In this document: positions 26,136 to 34,758 of the stretch, one piece after another
Numbering within the stretch: position 1 is the first letter of the stretch
How the letters are laid out: each line of letters opens with the position of its first letter
Source of the DNA: Dehalococcoidia bacterium
Lineage (GTDB): Bacteria > Chloroflexota > Dehalococcoidia > SHYB01
Assembly (NCBI GenBank): GCA_009693015.1
Contig: SHYB01000009.1
Span: 1 to 60,069, forward strand
Reading direction: 5' to 3'
DNA length: 60,069 nucleotides
Program-made: the position numbers and the translations under genes
Notes under the pieces: generated by a model
Databases searched by the model: none
What the model was told of the DNA's origin: nothing
The model's input: the letters and a program-made list of their open reading frames with translations, nothing else

Positions 26136-26887
26136 GGCCTCTGTGCCGCCCCTCGCGTGCGCCGCTGGTACGCCAGGCATACCCCTGCCGTCAGCGCCGC
26201 CTGCGTCGCCGTCATCCCCGCCACGATCAGCACCGCATCGCGGAAAAACGCTTCGTTGAAGATCGCCACCAGGTAATCGTGCCGCGGGTCCAGTTGCCAG
26301 TAATCGTTGGAGAAACTCATGACGTGGAACTGCGTGAACACCGCGTCGAACCCGATCGCCACCGCCAGCCCCGTGACGATCAGCAGCGCCAGCGTCACTG
26401 CGCTTCCCCAGAATAGCCCCTTGGCGATCCGCCGCAGCGCCGTGCCACGCTCCCACAGCAGCGCCATGAAAACCGCGAACCCCGCCAGGTACCAGAACGT
26501 CACCTGTTGCCAGAACCCCAGCCCCCGCACCAGGCCCTTCACGTCCTGCATATGCACGATCTCCCGCTCATTGAACAGCGCCGTCTCCTCGCCGTAGAGC
26601 CGGATGCGCACGTCCAGCGGCGCCGCGCTTGCGTCGTTGAAATACGCCTTGATCTGCTCGGCCACCTTCGTCAGCTCCCCCGGCTCGATCCCCGTAACCG
26701 CCGCCCGCTCGTACCGCTCGAACCCGTAGCTATACAGCCACCCGCTGTTGATGATGATGCGCAGGTTCGTGGTGATGAGAAACAGCGGCACGGCAAGTAC
26801 CGCCGCCGCCAGCAGCGCCGCAACAACATACCGGGAGCGCAGAACGTTCACCGGCGCATCTTCCAGCGGCGCTTCCTTCCTTGTCAA
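26132..26887 (-). CDS. DUF1461 (TIGR01906) integral membrane protein
   Basis: This 251-residue protein has an N-terminal helix (about 20-40, LLAAAVLAVPLFLITTNLR) and a soluble part with a SYGFERYERAAVTGI segment. An NEREIVHMQDVKGLV region typical of TIGR01906 follows, then three or four more helices. Function of the family is unknown. The longest frame begins at a TTG; GTG 26851 is an alternative, and neither has a strong Shine-Dalgarno. The gene is coupled to the GMC oxidoreductase by ATGA, which is unusual context for this family. Confidence 0.82.
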   Translation of the reverse strand: MTRKEAPLEDAPVNVLRSRYVVAALLAAAVLAVPLFLITTNLRIIINSGWLYSYGFERYERAAVTGIEPGELTKVAEQIKAYFNDASAAPLDVRIRLYGEETALFNEREIVHMQDVKGLVRGLGFWQQVTFWYLAGFAVFMALLWERGTALRRIAKGLFWGSAVTLALLIVTGLAVAIGFDAVFTQFHVMSFSNDYWQLDPRHDYLVAIFNEAFFRDAVLIVAGMTATQAALTAGVCLAYQRRTRGAAQRP

Positions 26888-26983
26888 CCCGTGCGCCCCG
26901 CTGCTAGCATGAACCCGCGCCGCTCCCCTGCCTCCCGTCAGCCCCCCTGCCGCATATCAATGATGCAAGAGGAAAGGCCTGCC

Positions 26984-27766
26984 ATGCCCTCCTACGAACC
27001 CCTCGACTCCTTCGACACCTTCCTCGCCATCATCGCCCGCCTCCGCGCCCCGGACGGCTGCCCCTGGGACAAGGAGCAAACCCACGCCTCCCTCAAGCGC
27101 TTCCTCGTTGAAGAATGCCACGAAGTCCTCGATGCCATCGACGGCGGCGACCCCCAAAAAATCGCCGAAGAGCTTGGCGACGTCCTCCTCCAGGTCGGCC
27201 TCCACGCCCAGATCGCCCGCGACGACGGCCGCTTCGCCATTGGCGACGTCCTCGGCCACATCAACGCCAAGCTCCTGCGCCGTCACCCCCACGTCTTCGG
27301 CGACGTTCGCGTCAGCGGCTCGGCAGATGTCGTCGCCAACTGGGAAAAGCTCAAGCAGGAGGAGCGCGGTGCACCGCCGGAGTCGCTCCTTGACGGCGTT
27401 CCCAAGAGCCTGCCCGCCCTTGCCCGCAGCCAGGAGCTCCAGGCCCGCGCCGCCAAAACGGGGTTCGACTGGCCCGATATCTCCGGCGTCCTCGCCAAGG
27501 TGCATGAAGAGATCGGCGAGTTTCAGCGCGCCCGCACCCCCGCCGAGCAAGAGCATGAGCTTGGCGATATCTTCGCCGCCCTGGTCAACATCGGCCGCAA
27601 GCTCGGCATAGACAGTGAAGGCGCGGCGAGAAAGGCCAACGGCCGCTTCACCCAACGCTTCCAATACATGGAGCGCGCCGCCCGCGACCGCGGTGCCGCC
27701 CTCAGCGCCCTATCGCTGGATCAGCAAGAAGCCCTCTGGCAAGAAGCCAAGCGCCACACCGCCTAG
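26984..27766 (+). CDS. mazG: Nucleoside triphosphate pyrophosphohydrolase MazG
   Basis: MazG hydrolyses NTPs and dNTPs to monophosphates and pyrophosphate, cleaning oxidised or excess nucleotides. The 260-residue protein has two MazG domains. In the first, LRAPDGCPWDKEQTHASLKRF is followed by the metal-binding EECHEVLDAI and EELGDVLLQVGLHAQIA. In the second, ISGVLAKVHEEIGEF is followed by EHELGDIFAALVNIGRKL. The start is ATG 26984, six bases after GAGGAAAGG. The upstream ATG 26963 would place that Shine-Dalgarno inside the gene. Confidence 0.94.
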   Translation: MPSYEPLDSFDTFLAIIARLRAPDGCPWDKEQTHASLKRFLVEECHEVLDAIDGGDPQKIAEELGDVLLQVGLHAQIARDDGRFAIGDVLGHINAKLLRRHPHVFGDVRVSGSADVVANWEKLKQEERGAPPESLLDGVPKSLPALARSQELQARAAKTGFDWPDISGVLAKVHEEIGEFQRARTPAEQEHELGDIFAALVNIGRKLGIDSEGAARKANGRFTQRFQYMERAARDRGAALSALSLDQQEALWQEAKRHTA

Positions 27767-27865
27767 CCCCCGGCTCCTCGCGTCACTACGGGCTTCGCTC
27801 CAAAACCATGCGCGGCCAGAGGCAACGCTGCCCCCGCTTCCGCTGTCGCGCGGCAGCATCGCTTC

Positions 27866-27985
27866 CTGGGGTATGTCCAGAGAGGGGCGAAGGCCTTCTT
27901 TGGCAAGGGTACAAGGGATGTACCCCTGTGGTCCCTGTATCTCACCCCTTTCCAGGAAAGGAAGGGGGCTAGGGGGATGGCTCGC
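27866..27985 (+). repeat. Dispersed intergenic repeat family R, copy 1
   Basis: Starts with CTGGGGTATGTCCAGAGAGG and contains ACAAGGGATGTACCCCTGTG. The same GTCCAGAGAGGGGC core and following GGGGATGT palindrome recur at 34575 and 38105. Confidence 0.65.
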
Positions 27986-28177
27986 TAGCATATCCCCAAG
28001 AGCAACTGGGCCGGCGCAACAGGTTTGCAGGAATTTTCGATCCAGGCCGGGGCAAGGCAGGAATAGGGGTCGTCCCCCTGGCGCTCCTCCCCGTTCGCCC
28101 TCAGGCCAAGCGCGGCGAGTGAGTCGAAGGGCGACCCCACCAACCCGCGCCTGCCCCGCCTAGCCCGCCGCGCCCCC

Positions 28178-28300
28178 CTAGGTCGAATACGAATACGTAG
28201 ACTGCTTCGGCTGCAGCGCAATCTGCAACACCTTCATCTCCCGGTACAGCCTCAGCCACTCCGCCCGCTTCGGGCTCCCCGCGGAGCACACCCTCAATCC
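28178..28300 (-). pseudogene. Possible C-terminal gene remnant
   Basis: One minus-strand frame ends at TAG (28178-28180) and reads SPKRAEWLRLYREMKVL followed by QIALQPKQSTYSYST. This has the composition of a genuine protein C-terminus, but the frame is stopped about 40 residues upstream and has no good start. It is probably the tail of a decayed gene; a small real peptide is less likely. Confidence 0.3.
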
Positions 28301-28403
28301 TGCTCAGTCACCCCCGCCTTCTCCTACAGGCTCGCTCCAGCTTGCCGTGCCGCTTGACACCTGCCTGCCACAGGCTCACAATCCCGTGCGCAGGAGGTGC
28401 GCC

Positions 28404-29525
28404 ATGGCTGCTTTCGATGTCATTGATTCGGACGGGCACGTGCACGAACTCGATGAGATGTGGCCCCAGTACCTGGAACCCCAGTACCACGCCGTCGCCC
28501 CCCGCATGATCCGCGATAGCGCCGGCTACATGCGCCGCTCCGTGGGCGGCAAGCTCCAGCCCCGCACCCCCAGTGCCACCCAGGGGCAGAACCCCCGGCC
28601 CGCCAATCCTGCCGGCTATGACGGCAAGGTCCGCCTCAAGGACATGGCCGGCGAAGGCATCGATGTCTCCGTCCTCTACCCCTCCACGGGCCTCCATTTC
28701 GCCTCCATCACAGACGTCCCGCTCTTCGCCGCCATGTGCCGCGCCTACAACGATTGGCTATACGACTACTGCAAGCCTGACCCCAACCGCCTCATCGGCA
28801 TCGCCGTCGTCCCCCAGGCGGACATCCATGAAACCCTCGTGGAAACCAAGCGCGCCATAAAGGCCTACGGCTACAAGGGCATCATGCTCCGCCCCAACCG
28901 CATCGCCGGCCGCACCCTGGACGATCCTCACTGGGAGCCCCTCTGGACGCTCCTCGAAGACCTCGATGTCGCCCTCACCCTCCATGAAGGCACCACCCAG
29001 AACGTGGAGCAGGCCGGCTTCGCCCGCTATGAAAACTTCATGTTCCGCCATGTCGTCTCCCACCCCCACGAGCAGCAGATGGGCATCCTGGAAATCATTT
29101 GCAGCGGCGTCTTGGAGCGCCATCCCAAGCTCCGCGTCGCCGTCCTCGAATCCGGCTGCGGCTGGATCGGCCAATGGCTCGAGCGCATGGACAGCCACAT
29201 GCACAACTGGGGCCACGCCACCATCCCCCTGCCCCTCAAACCCTCCGAATACTGGCAGCGCCAGTGCTTTATCTCCGCCGACCCCGATGAAAAAATGATC
29301 GGCCCCACCATCATGGCTATCGGCGATGATACCCTCACCTTCGCCACTGACTACCCTCACCCTGACGGCATCTGGCCCGGCGTCGTCGCCGCGCTCGCCG
29401 GCCGCACCGATATCTCCGAGGTCTCCAAGGCCAAGATCCTCGGCGAAAACAGCCGCCGTCTCTACAAGCTCAACGGCAAGAGCAACGGCAAAGCTCCCGC
29501 CCGCGTCCTAGCCAAGAAGCGCTGA
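28404..29525 (+). CDS. Amidohydrolase family protein (amidohydrolase_2)
   Basis: The 373-residue protein belongs to the metal-dependent TIM-barrel hydrolase/decarboxylase family of COG2159. It starts with VIDSDGHVHELDEMW (D-x-H metal motif) and has FRHVVSHPHEQQMGILEII, LESGCGWIGQWLERMD and the C-terminal metal-site region LTFATDYPHPDGIWPG. Homologues act as ACMSD-like decarboxylases or hydrolases on aromatic or heterocyclic acids. The ATG follows AGGAGGT (28392-28398) by five bases, a strong ribosome binding site. Downstream lie two long hairpins before a convergent CoA-transferase. Confidence 0.9.
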   Translation: MAAFDVIDSDGHVHELDEMWPQYLEPQYHAVAPRMIRDSAGYMRRSVGGKLQPRTPSATQGQNPRPANPAGYDGKVRLKDMAGEGIDVSVLYPSTGLHFASITDVPLFAAMCRAYNDWLYDYCKPDPNRLIGIAVVPQADIHETLVETKRAIKAYGYKGIMLRPNRIAGRTLDDPHWEPLWTLLEDLDVALTLHEGTTQNVEQAGFARYENFMFRHVVSHPHEQQMGILEIICSGVLERHPKLRVAVLESGCGWIGQWLERMDSHMHNWGHATIPLPLKPSEYWQRQCFISADPDEKMIGPTIMAIGDDTLTFATDYPHPDGIWPGVVAALAGRTDISEVSKAKILGENSRRLYKLNGKSNGKAPARVLAKKR

Positions 29526-29537
29526 AGCCTTCCCTCT

Positions 29538-29590
29538 TCTGATAACAGGAAAGCCCCCTCCAGCTTGGAGGGGGCTTTCCTGTTATCAGA
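29538..29590. terminator. 24-bp perfect hairpin, bidirectional terminator
   Basis: TCTGATAACAGG-AAAGCCCCCTCC (29538-29561) is perfectly complementary to 29567-29590 across the five-base loop AGCTT. The core GCCCCCTCC stem flanked by AAA on one side and TTT on the other is a bidirectional intrinsic terminator. The outer 12 bp make it unusually long. Confidence 0.85.
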
Positions 29591-29720
29591 GCCAGCGAGC
29601 TTCTTGATCCTGCCGGAAGTCGGGGTGGTGTGCGGGCCTGGTCTTGTGTGTGGCCCCTCTGCCCTGCTGCGTCATCGCTCTTACAAGAAAGCATCCCTAA
29701 CCTAGCCACGGTGCTGTTTA

Positions 29721-29767
29721 TAGCAAGAGGGGGCCGTGGCCTTTGAGGCCACGGCCCCCTCTTGCTA
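29721..29767. terminator. 22-bp perfect hairpin, bidirectional terminator
   Basis: 29721-29742 (TAGCAAGAGGGGG then CCGTGGCCT) pairs perfectly with 29746-29767 around a TTG loop. It lies 130 bases from the first hairpin and 75 bases from the CoA-transferase stop. No T-run longer than two is present. Confidence 0.7.
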
Positions 29768-29841
29768 GTGAAAGTTCTCTGGAAGGGTCTGGGGAAGCCT
29801 CTCTTCCAAGAGAGGTTAGCCCCAGCATGACCGAAGGCCCC

Positions 29842-31035
29842 CTACACCACGCCCTGCGCCCGCAGCGCCGCGATCTCCCCCGCGCTCATTCCCAGCAAGC
29901 CCCCATACACCTCCGCGTTATGCTCCCCCAACCCCGGCGCCCCGCCGCCCGTCGTCGCCGGCGTCAGCGACATCTTGATCGGGCTCCCCGCCACCGTCGC
30001 CTTCTCCCCGCCCTTGCCCAGCGGCGTCTCCACCAGCATCTGCCGGTGCCGCACCTGCGGATGCTCCACCATCTCCTCGATCCTGTTCACCTTATCCGCC
30101 GGCACCCGGTGCTTCTGCAGCGCCGCCAGCGCCTCCGCCACCGTCCGCTGGGCCACCCAGGCCGCCACAATCCCATGCATCTCCTCGTGGTGCTTCCACC
30201 GCGAGTCCACCGTCCTCGACCGCGGATCGTTGACCAGGTCCGGCCTGTCGATCGCCTCCATCAGCTGATAAAACTGCGCGTCGAACCCCGCCGTCAGCAC
30301 CACCCAGCCATCCTTCGCCTGATAGCAGTTAGCGAAGGCATACCACCCCTCGTTCCCCATCTGCCGTCGCGGCACGTCCAGCAGGCGCAGCTCCGTCACC
30401 ATCCCCTGCGAAATCACCGGGAACACCGCCGCATCCAGCAGCGCCACGTCCACCATCTGCCCCACGCCGCTCCGCTCGCGATGGAACAGCGCGAACATAA
30501 TCCCCAGTCCCATGTTGTACCCTGCCGCGTAATCCACCCAGGCCACCCCCGCCCGCATCGGCGGCGTCCCCGGCGCCCCCGTAAAGCTCATCATCCCCGA
30601 AAGTCCCTGCATCACCGCATCGAACCCCCCCAGCTGCGCGCTCGGCCCCGTCTGCCCGTAGCCTGAAACCGCCGCCACCACCACGCGAGCGTTCACCTCC
30701 TTCAGCGCATCGTAATGCAACATCAGCGCCGGCCGCGTCCCCGGCACAAAGTTATGCACCACCACATCCGCCTTCGCCACCAGCCGCTTCAGCAGCTCCC
30801 GCCCCTCCGCCTTCTTCGTATCCAGCGTAATCGCCTTCTTATGATTCGCGTGTCCCGTAAACCATATCCGGTTCCCCTGCGGCGAAAGCGGCCCGATCAC
30901 CCGGTCATCCTCTCCCTCCGGCGGCTCCACCCGGATCACCTCCGCCCCCATATGCGCCAGCATCACCGTGCAGCTAGGCCCCGCGATAAACCGCGAAAAA
31001 TCCAGCACCCGAATCCCATCCAACGCTTGTGCCAT
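29842..31035 (-). CDS. CaiB/BaiF family CoA-transferase
   Basis: The 397-residue protein is a class III CoA-transferase. It begins MAQALDGIRVLDFSRFIAGP and has VIRVEPPEGEDDRV, HKKAITLDTKKAEGRELL and VVHNFVPGTRPALM. The catalytic Asp is in GGFDAVMQGLSGMM, where Asp forms the acyl-CoA anhydride. The C-terminal part has VDVALLDAAVFPVIS. It should move CoA between carboxylic acids such as formyl, oxalyl, succinyl or carnitine-type substrates; the actual pair is unknown. ATG 31035 is preferred because GAGGT lies at a suitable distance; GTG 31041 is an in-frame alternative. Confidence 0.93.
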   Translation of the reverse strand: MAQALDGIRVLDFSRFIAGPSCTVMLAHMGAEVIRVEPPEGEDDRVIGPLSPQGNRIWFTGHANHKKAITLDTKKAEGRELLKRLVAKADVVVHNFVPGTRPALMLHYDALKEVNARVVVAAVSGYGQTGPSAQLGGFDAVMQGLSGMMSFTGAPGTPPMRAGVAWVDYAAGYNMGLGIMFALFHRERSGVGQMVDVALLDAAVFPVISQGMVTELRLLDVPRRQMGNEGWYAFANCYQAKDGWVVLTAGFDAQFYQLMEAIDRPDLVNDPRSRTVDSRWKHHEEMHGIVAAWVAQRTVAEALAALQKHRVPADKVNRIEEMVEHPQVRHRQMLVETPLGKGGEKATVAGSPIKMSLTPATTGGGAPGLGEHNAEVYGGLLGMSAGEIAALRAQGVV

Positions 31036-31449
31036 CTCCACATACCTCGGTTCTCTTGAAAGTTCCCCGGCCTCACGCGCCGCCGTTCACACCACTTTCC
31101 CCAAATGCGGGGGAAGGTCGAAGACTCGCGATTCCATCGGAGTTGGGATAGGGGTTCACCCTTCTCCATGTAACATTGGCTGTGACACGCCACCATTGTG
31201 CAAATGAGAGTCAGCGGGCAGCATATCCCCTGTGCCGGAGAAAGGTCAACGCGCTTGGGCTTGCGACTTCTTAGTGCGACGTGAGTACTCCGCTCTACAG
31301 TTTACAGAGAATGTCAGTCTATGAAAGCATGGACACTGGCCACGCGCCTGTATCGGCATCTGCCTCGCCTTCTACAATGAGGATTGGTCGCATCAGGCAC
31401 TGGGCCGCCATACTACTCGCCTGACCAACCCCAAAAGGGAACCATCTCC
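31036..31449. other. Intergenic region upstream of recQ
   Basis: This 414-bp gap between divergent genes has a repeat-like segment at about 31095-31205 (GATTCCATCGGAG followed by TTGGGATAGGGG, also seen near 38155-38395). It is followed by a slightly AT-richer stretch and a possible transposase C-terminal remnant that runs into the recQ start. Confidence 0.5.
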
Positions 31450-31453
31450 ATGA
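31325..31453 (+). pseudogene. Possible transposase (integrase-core) C-terminal remnant
   Basis: One frame reads LAFYNEDWSHQALGRHTTR and then LTNP before a stop at 31451-31453. This resembles the FYNxxRPHQALGxxTP ending common to IS3/IS481-type transposases. The frame is closed upstream at 31322 and there is no start or catalytic DDE region, so only a fragment would remain. The resemblance is by eye over about 20 residues. The stop overlaps the recQ start as ATGA. Confidence 0.35.
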
Positions 31454-33612
31454 GCCTGCTTCCCGCGCTCAAGCAGCACTTCGGTTTCACCTCCTTCCGA
31501 CCGCTCCAGGAAGAGATCATTCGTGACGCCCTCGCCAGCCGCGACGTCTTCGCGCTCTTGCCTACCGGCGGCGGCAAGTCGCTGTGTTTCCAGCTTCCTG
31601 CGGTCATGCGTCCCGGCCTGACGATCGTCGTCTCGCCGCTCATCGCGCTCATGAAAGACCAGGTGGACGCGCTTCAGGCCAACGGCATTCCCGCCACGTT
31701 CCTCAACTCGTCGCTACTCCCTGAGGAGTCCCGCGTCCGACTGCGAGACCTCCACAAGGGACGCTACCGCCTGCTCTACGTTGCGCCCGAGCGGCTCATG
31801 CTGACGGGCTTCCTCAACGACCTGCACACCTGGAACCCCGTGCTCATCGCCATCGACGAGGCCCATTGCATCAGCGAGTGGGGCCACGACTTCCGCCCTG
31901 AGTACCGCCAGCTTTCGCAGCTTCGCACCCTCTTCCCCCATCTGCCGCTGATGGCGCTCACCGCCACCGCCACGGAACGTGTTCGCGATGACATTGTGAA
32001 GATTCTCGGGCTGCGCAACCCTCACCGCTACGTCGCCAGCTTCAACCGGCCCAACCTCACCTACCGTGTCCTTGCCAAGTCCAAGCCCCTTGACCAGACG
32101 CTTGCGCTCATCCGCCGGCATCCGCACGAGCACGGCATTGTGTACTGCGCAAGCCGCACCGCAACAGAGCGCGTCGCCGAGCATCTGAACAACGCAGGAA
32201 TCACGGCAAAGCCATATCACGCCGGTCTCACCAGCCAGCAGCGCACCGAGCACCAGGACCTCTTCCTCCGCGATGAGGTTCAGGTTATCTGCGCCACCAT
32301 CGCATTCGGCATGGGCATCAACAAGTCCAACATCCGCTTTGTCCTCCACTACGATCTCCCCAAGAGCATTGAGGGCTACTACCAGGAGACCGGGCGCGCG
32401 GGCCGCGATGGCCTCCCCAGCGAGTGCGCGCTCCTCTTCAACCCAGGCGATGTCGTCAAACAGAAGCAGTTCATCAACGAAAAGCCAGATGCGAAAGAGC
32501 GCGAGATTGCCGGCGCTCAGCTCCAGCAGATGGTGCATTACGCCGAGTCCGCCGCCTGCCGCCGTGGCGAACTGCTGCGCTACTTTGGCGAGACGTTCGC
32601 CGCAATCCCTTGCAACGGCTGTGATAACTGCCTCTCGCCCCGCGCCACCTACGATGGCACGAAGGAGGCGCAGAAGTTCCTCTCTTGCGCCCTCCGTATA
32701 CGGCAAAAGGGCGGCTTCAGCGTGGGCATGACGCACATTGTTGAGGTGCTCACCGGCGCGGACACCGAGCGCATCCGCAAGTGGCGCCACAACGAGCTAT
32801 CCACCTACGCTATTGGCAAAGACCACTCCCGCCCTGAGTGGTCCGCCATCGGACGAGAGCTCGTCCGCCTGGGCTACCTCCGCCTCACGGAAAGCGAGTT
32901 CAGCGTCCTCGAAGTCACCGAGTCAGGAAATTCGGCTCTGCGGGACCGGAGCCCTATTCTGCTCACAACATCCCCCACTGCGCCGCAGCAGAAGGGTGAG
33001 CAGGCCTCTGTCCCCGCGCATGACGACGCGCTCTTTGCACGCTTGCGCCAGCTTCGCAAAACGCTTGCGGATCAGCGCGGCGTTCCGGCCTACATCGTGT
33101 TCTCCGACGCAGCGCTCCGCCAGATGGCGCAAGCGTATCCCGAAACGAAGCAGCAGTTTTCGCGCATCAGCAGCGTGGGCGCCAAGAAGCTTGAGGAGTT
33201 CGGCGCCGTGTTCCTCAACGAAATCGTGCTCCACCTGCAGGCCAGCCCTCGCCAAACGTTCCCGCCCAGCGTTCAGGCGCATCCGACGGCCAATCGTAAG
33301 GGCAACCTAAGCAACACCGTGATGGAAACGCTCAGGCTATTCCAAGCAGGCCACCCCATTGAGCAAATCGCTGCGCAACGAGGCCTGGCGCAAACTACCA
33401 TCTACGGGCACCTGGCCGATGCGATTGAACATGGCGCATCGCTTGACCCCAACCAATTTTGGACCGCCGCCCAGCGCCAGCGCATCGCCGACGCGTTCAC
33501 GCAATCAGGCCCCGGCAATCTCACAGGCGCCAAGGAGCTCGCTGGCGACGACATTAGCTTCGGTCTCTTGCGCATCTACCGCGCCTTCCAACGTGCGGGC
33601 CCTGGAGAGTAG
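31450..33612 (+). CDS. recQ: ATP-dependent DNA helicase RecQ
   Basis: RecQ unwinds forks and recombination intermediates in the 3' to 5' direction. The 720-residue protein has every expected part in order. The helicase core has LLPTGGGKSLCFQLP (Walker A, residues 37-51), IDEAHCISEWGHDFRPEY and ALTATA; the second RecA domain has ETGRAGRDGLPSEC. These are followed by the zinc module (CRR...CNGCDNC), the RQC winged helix (near 420-500), an HRDC domain (about 530-600) and a C-terminal helix-turn-helix (IEQIAAQRGLAQTTIYGHL). ATG 31450 follows AAGGGA by about ten bases. Codon use is slightly less GC-extreme than neighbouring genes. Confidence 0.96.
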   Translation: MSLLPALKQHFGFTSFRPLQEEIIRDALASRDVFALLPTGGGKSLCFQLPAVMRPGLTIVVSPLIALMKDQVDALQANGIPATFLNSSLLPEESRVRLRDLHKGRYRLLYVAPERLMLTGFLNDLHTWNPVLIAIDEAHCISEWGHDFRPEYRQLSQLRTLFPHLPLMALTATATERVRDDIVKILGLRNPHRYVASFNRPNLTYRVLAKSKPLDQTLALIRRHPHEHGIVYCASRTATERVAEHLNNAGITAKPYHAGLTSQQRTEHQDLFLRDEVQVICATIAFGMGINKSNIRFVLHYDLPKSIEGYYQETGRAGRDGLPSECALLFNPGDVVKQKQFINEKPDAKEREIAGAQLQQMVHYAESAACRRGELLRYFGETFAAIPCNGCDNCLSPRATYDGTKEAQKFLSCALRIRQKGGFSVGMTHIVEVLTGADTERIRKWRHNELSTYAIGKDHSRPEWSAIGRELVRLGYLRLTESEFSVLEVTESGNSALRDRSPILLTTSPTAPQQKGEQASVPAHDDALFARLRQLRKTLADQRGVPAYIVFSDAALRQMAQAYPETKQQFSRISSVGAKKLEEFGAVFLNEIVLHLQASPRQTFPPSVQAHPTANRKGNLSNTVMETLRLFQAGHPIEQIAAQRGLAQTTIYGHLADAIEHGASLDPNQFWTAAQRQRIADAFTQSGPGNLTGAKELAGDDISFGLLRIYRAFQRAGPGE

Positions 33613-33644
33613 CAGGAGAAAAAGGTTCACAGTACACGCCCGCC

Positions 33645-34511
33645 CTACCCCCTCAGTCTTCCCCGCAGCCAGTGGCGCAAATCCCCCGCCATCTCCGGCC
33701 GCCGCAGCGCCTCCGCCACTGACGCCTTCAGCAGCCCCAGCGGCGTCCCCGCGTCATACAGCTCCCCCTCCAGCTCCACCGCGAACACCGGCTGCCGCTT
33801 GATCAGCCCGTCAATCGCATCCGTCAGTTGAATCTCCCCGATCGCCCCTGGCTTCACCCGCTCCAGCTCCTCGAAAATCTCCGGCGTCAGCACATACCGC
33901 CCGATCACTGCCAGGTTTGACGGCGCATCCTCCCGCCGCGGCTTCTCCACCAGCCGCTTCAGCCGGTACGTCCGGGCCCCCGCCTTCGTCCCCTCGATCA
34001 CCCCGTACCGGCTCACCTCCGACTCCGGCACCGGCGTCACCGCCAGCACGCTCCCCTTCCGCCGCTCGAACACCGCCATCAACTGTGCGATCGCCGGCTT
34101 CTTCGACACCACCACATCGTCCGGCAAAAACACCGCGAACGGCTCGTTGCCCACCAGCCGCCGTGCCGTCAGCACCGCATGCCCCAGGCCCAGTTGCTGT
34201 CGCTGCCGCACCGCGTGAATCTCCACCAGCCCCATCACGCGACGCATCTCCGCCAGCCGCTTCTCGTCCCCCTTCCCCTCCAGCAGCGCCTCCAACTCGT
34301 GCGACCGATCGAAATAATCCTCCACCGCCCGCTTATTCTGCGACGTCACCAGAATCACCTGCGTGATCCCCGCCTTTGCCGCCTCCTCGATGGCGTACTG
34401 GATCACCGGCGTATCAATGATCGGCAGCGCCTCCTTCGGCACCACCTTCGATACCGGCAAAAACCGCGTCCCCCACCCCGCCGCGGGAATCACCGCCTTC
34501 GTCACGCTCAT
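33645..34511 (-). CDS. galU: UTP--glucose-1-phosphate uridylyltransferase
   Basis: GalU makes UDP-glucose for envelope polysaccharide synthesis. The 288-residue protein starts MSVTKAVIPAAGWGTRFLP, the nucleotide-binding GxGxR loop. It continues with KEALPIIDTPVIQYAIEEA, LGLGHAVLTAR, FAVFLPDDVV (metal Asp) and LVEKP, with IGRYVLTPEIFEEL later. AGGAGT lies five bases before ATG 34511. The open frame extends 12 residues upstream but without family similarity. It stands alone between recQ (convergent) and a YihY gene. Confidence 0.95.
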   Translation of the reverse strand: MSVTKAVIPAAGWGTRFLPVSKVVPKEALPIIDTPVIQYAIEEAAKAGITQVILVTSQNKRAVEDYFDRSHELEALLEGKGDEKRLAEMRRVMGLVEIHAVRQRQQLGLGHAVLTARRLVGNEPFAVFLPDDVVVSKKPAIAQLMAVFERRKGSVLAVTPVPESEVSRYGVIEGTKAGARTYRLKRLVEKPRREDAPSNLAVIGRYVLTPEIFEELERVKPGAIGEIQLTDAIDGLIKRQPVFAVELEGELYDAGTPLGLLKASVAEALRRPEMAGDLRHWLRGRLRG

Positions 34512-34574
34512 CGCTACTCCTATCCCCGTCATACTCCCGCACCGCATCTTGAGATGTCAGCGTCGCGGTTACTT

Positions 34575-34757
34575 CTCTTGGGGTGAGTCCAGAGAGGGGC
34601 AACGCCCCTTTCTGGCAGAGGGAGCGGGGGATGTGCCTCCGTTCCCCTCTTATAACATATGTGGGCGGGCGGGTGGGAGAAACGGGATTTGCCACCCACG
34701 TGCGGCAGCAAACCCTTCCCTCGTCTGTGGGGGAAGGCTGGGATGGGGGTGCCCCCC
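34575..34757 (+). repeat. Dispersed intergenic repeat family R, copy 2
   Basis: Contains GGGGTGAGTCCAGAGAGGGG, the GGGGGATGTGCCTCCGTTCCCC palindrome region, and GGGCGGGTGGGAGAAACGG followed by GATTTGCC. Parts recur at 27866, 38105 and 43005. Confidence 0.65.
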
Positions 34758-34758
34758 A

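Larger units (their letters stand above)
27767..28403. other. Long intergenic region with repeats and a gene remnant
   Basis: This 637-bp region between mazG and the amidohydrolase holds a copy of repeat family R (27866-27985) and a palindrome of the GTTCGCCCT...CGAAGGGCGAC type (about 28090-28133). It also holds a possible coding remnant on the minus strand (28178-28300). The first 90 bases read through sequence resembling a decayed coding segment but cannot be assigned. Confidence 0.45.
29526..29841. other. Intergenic region between convergent genes with two long hairpins
   Basis: Apart from the two perfect hairpins listed separately (29538-29590 and 29721-29767), the 130 bases between them carry no recognisable ORF, promoter or repeat. 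Confidence 0.6.

Noticed and set aside
29538-29590. Insertion-sequence end or attachment site
   Set aside because: The hairpin is a self-contained palindrome between convergent genes with no transposase or direct repeats nearby; termination explains it better.
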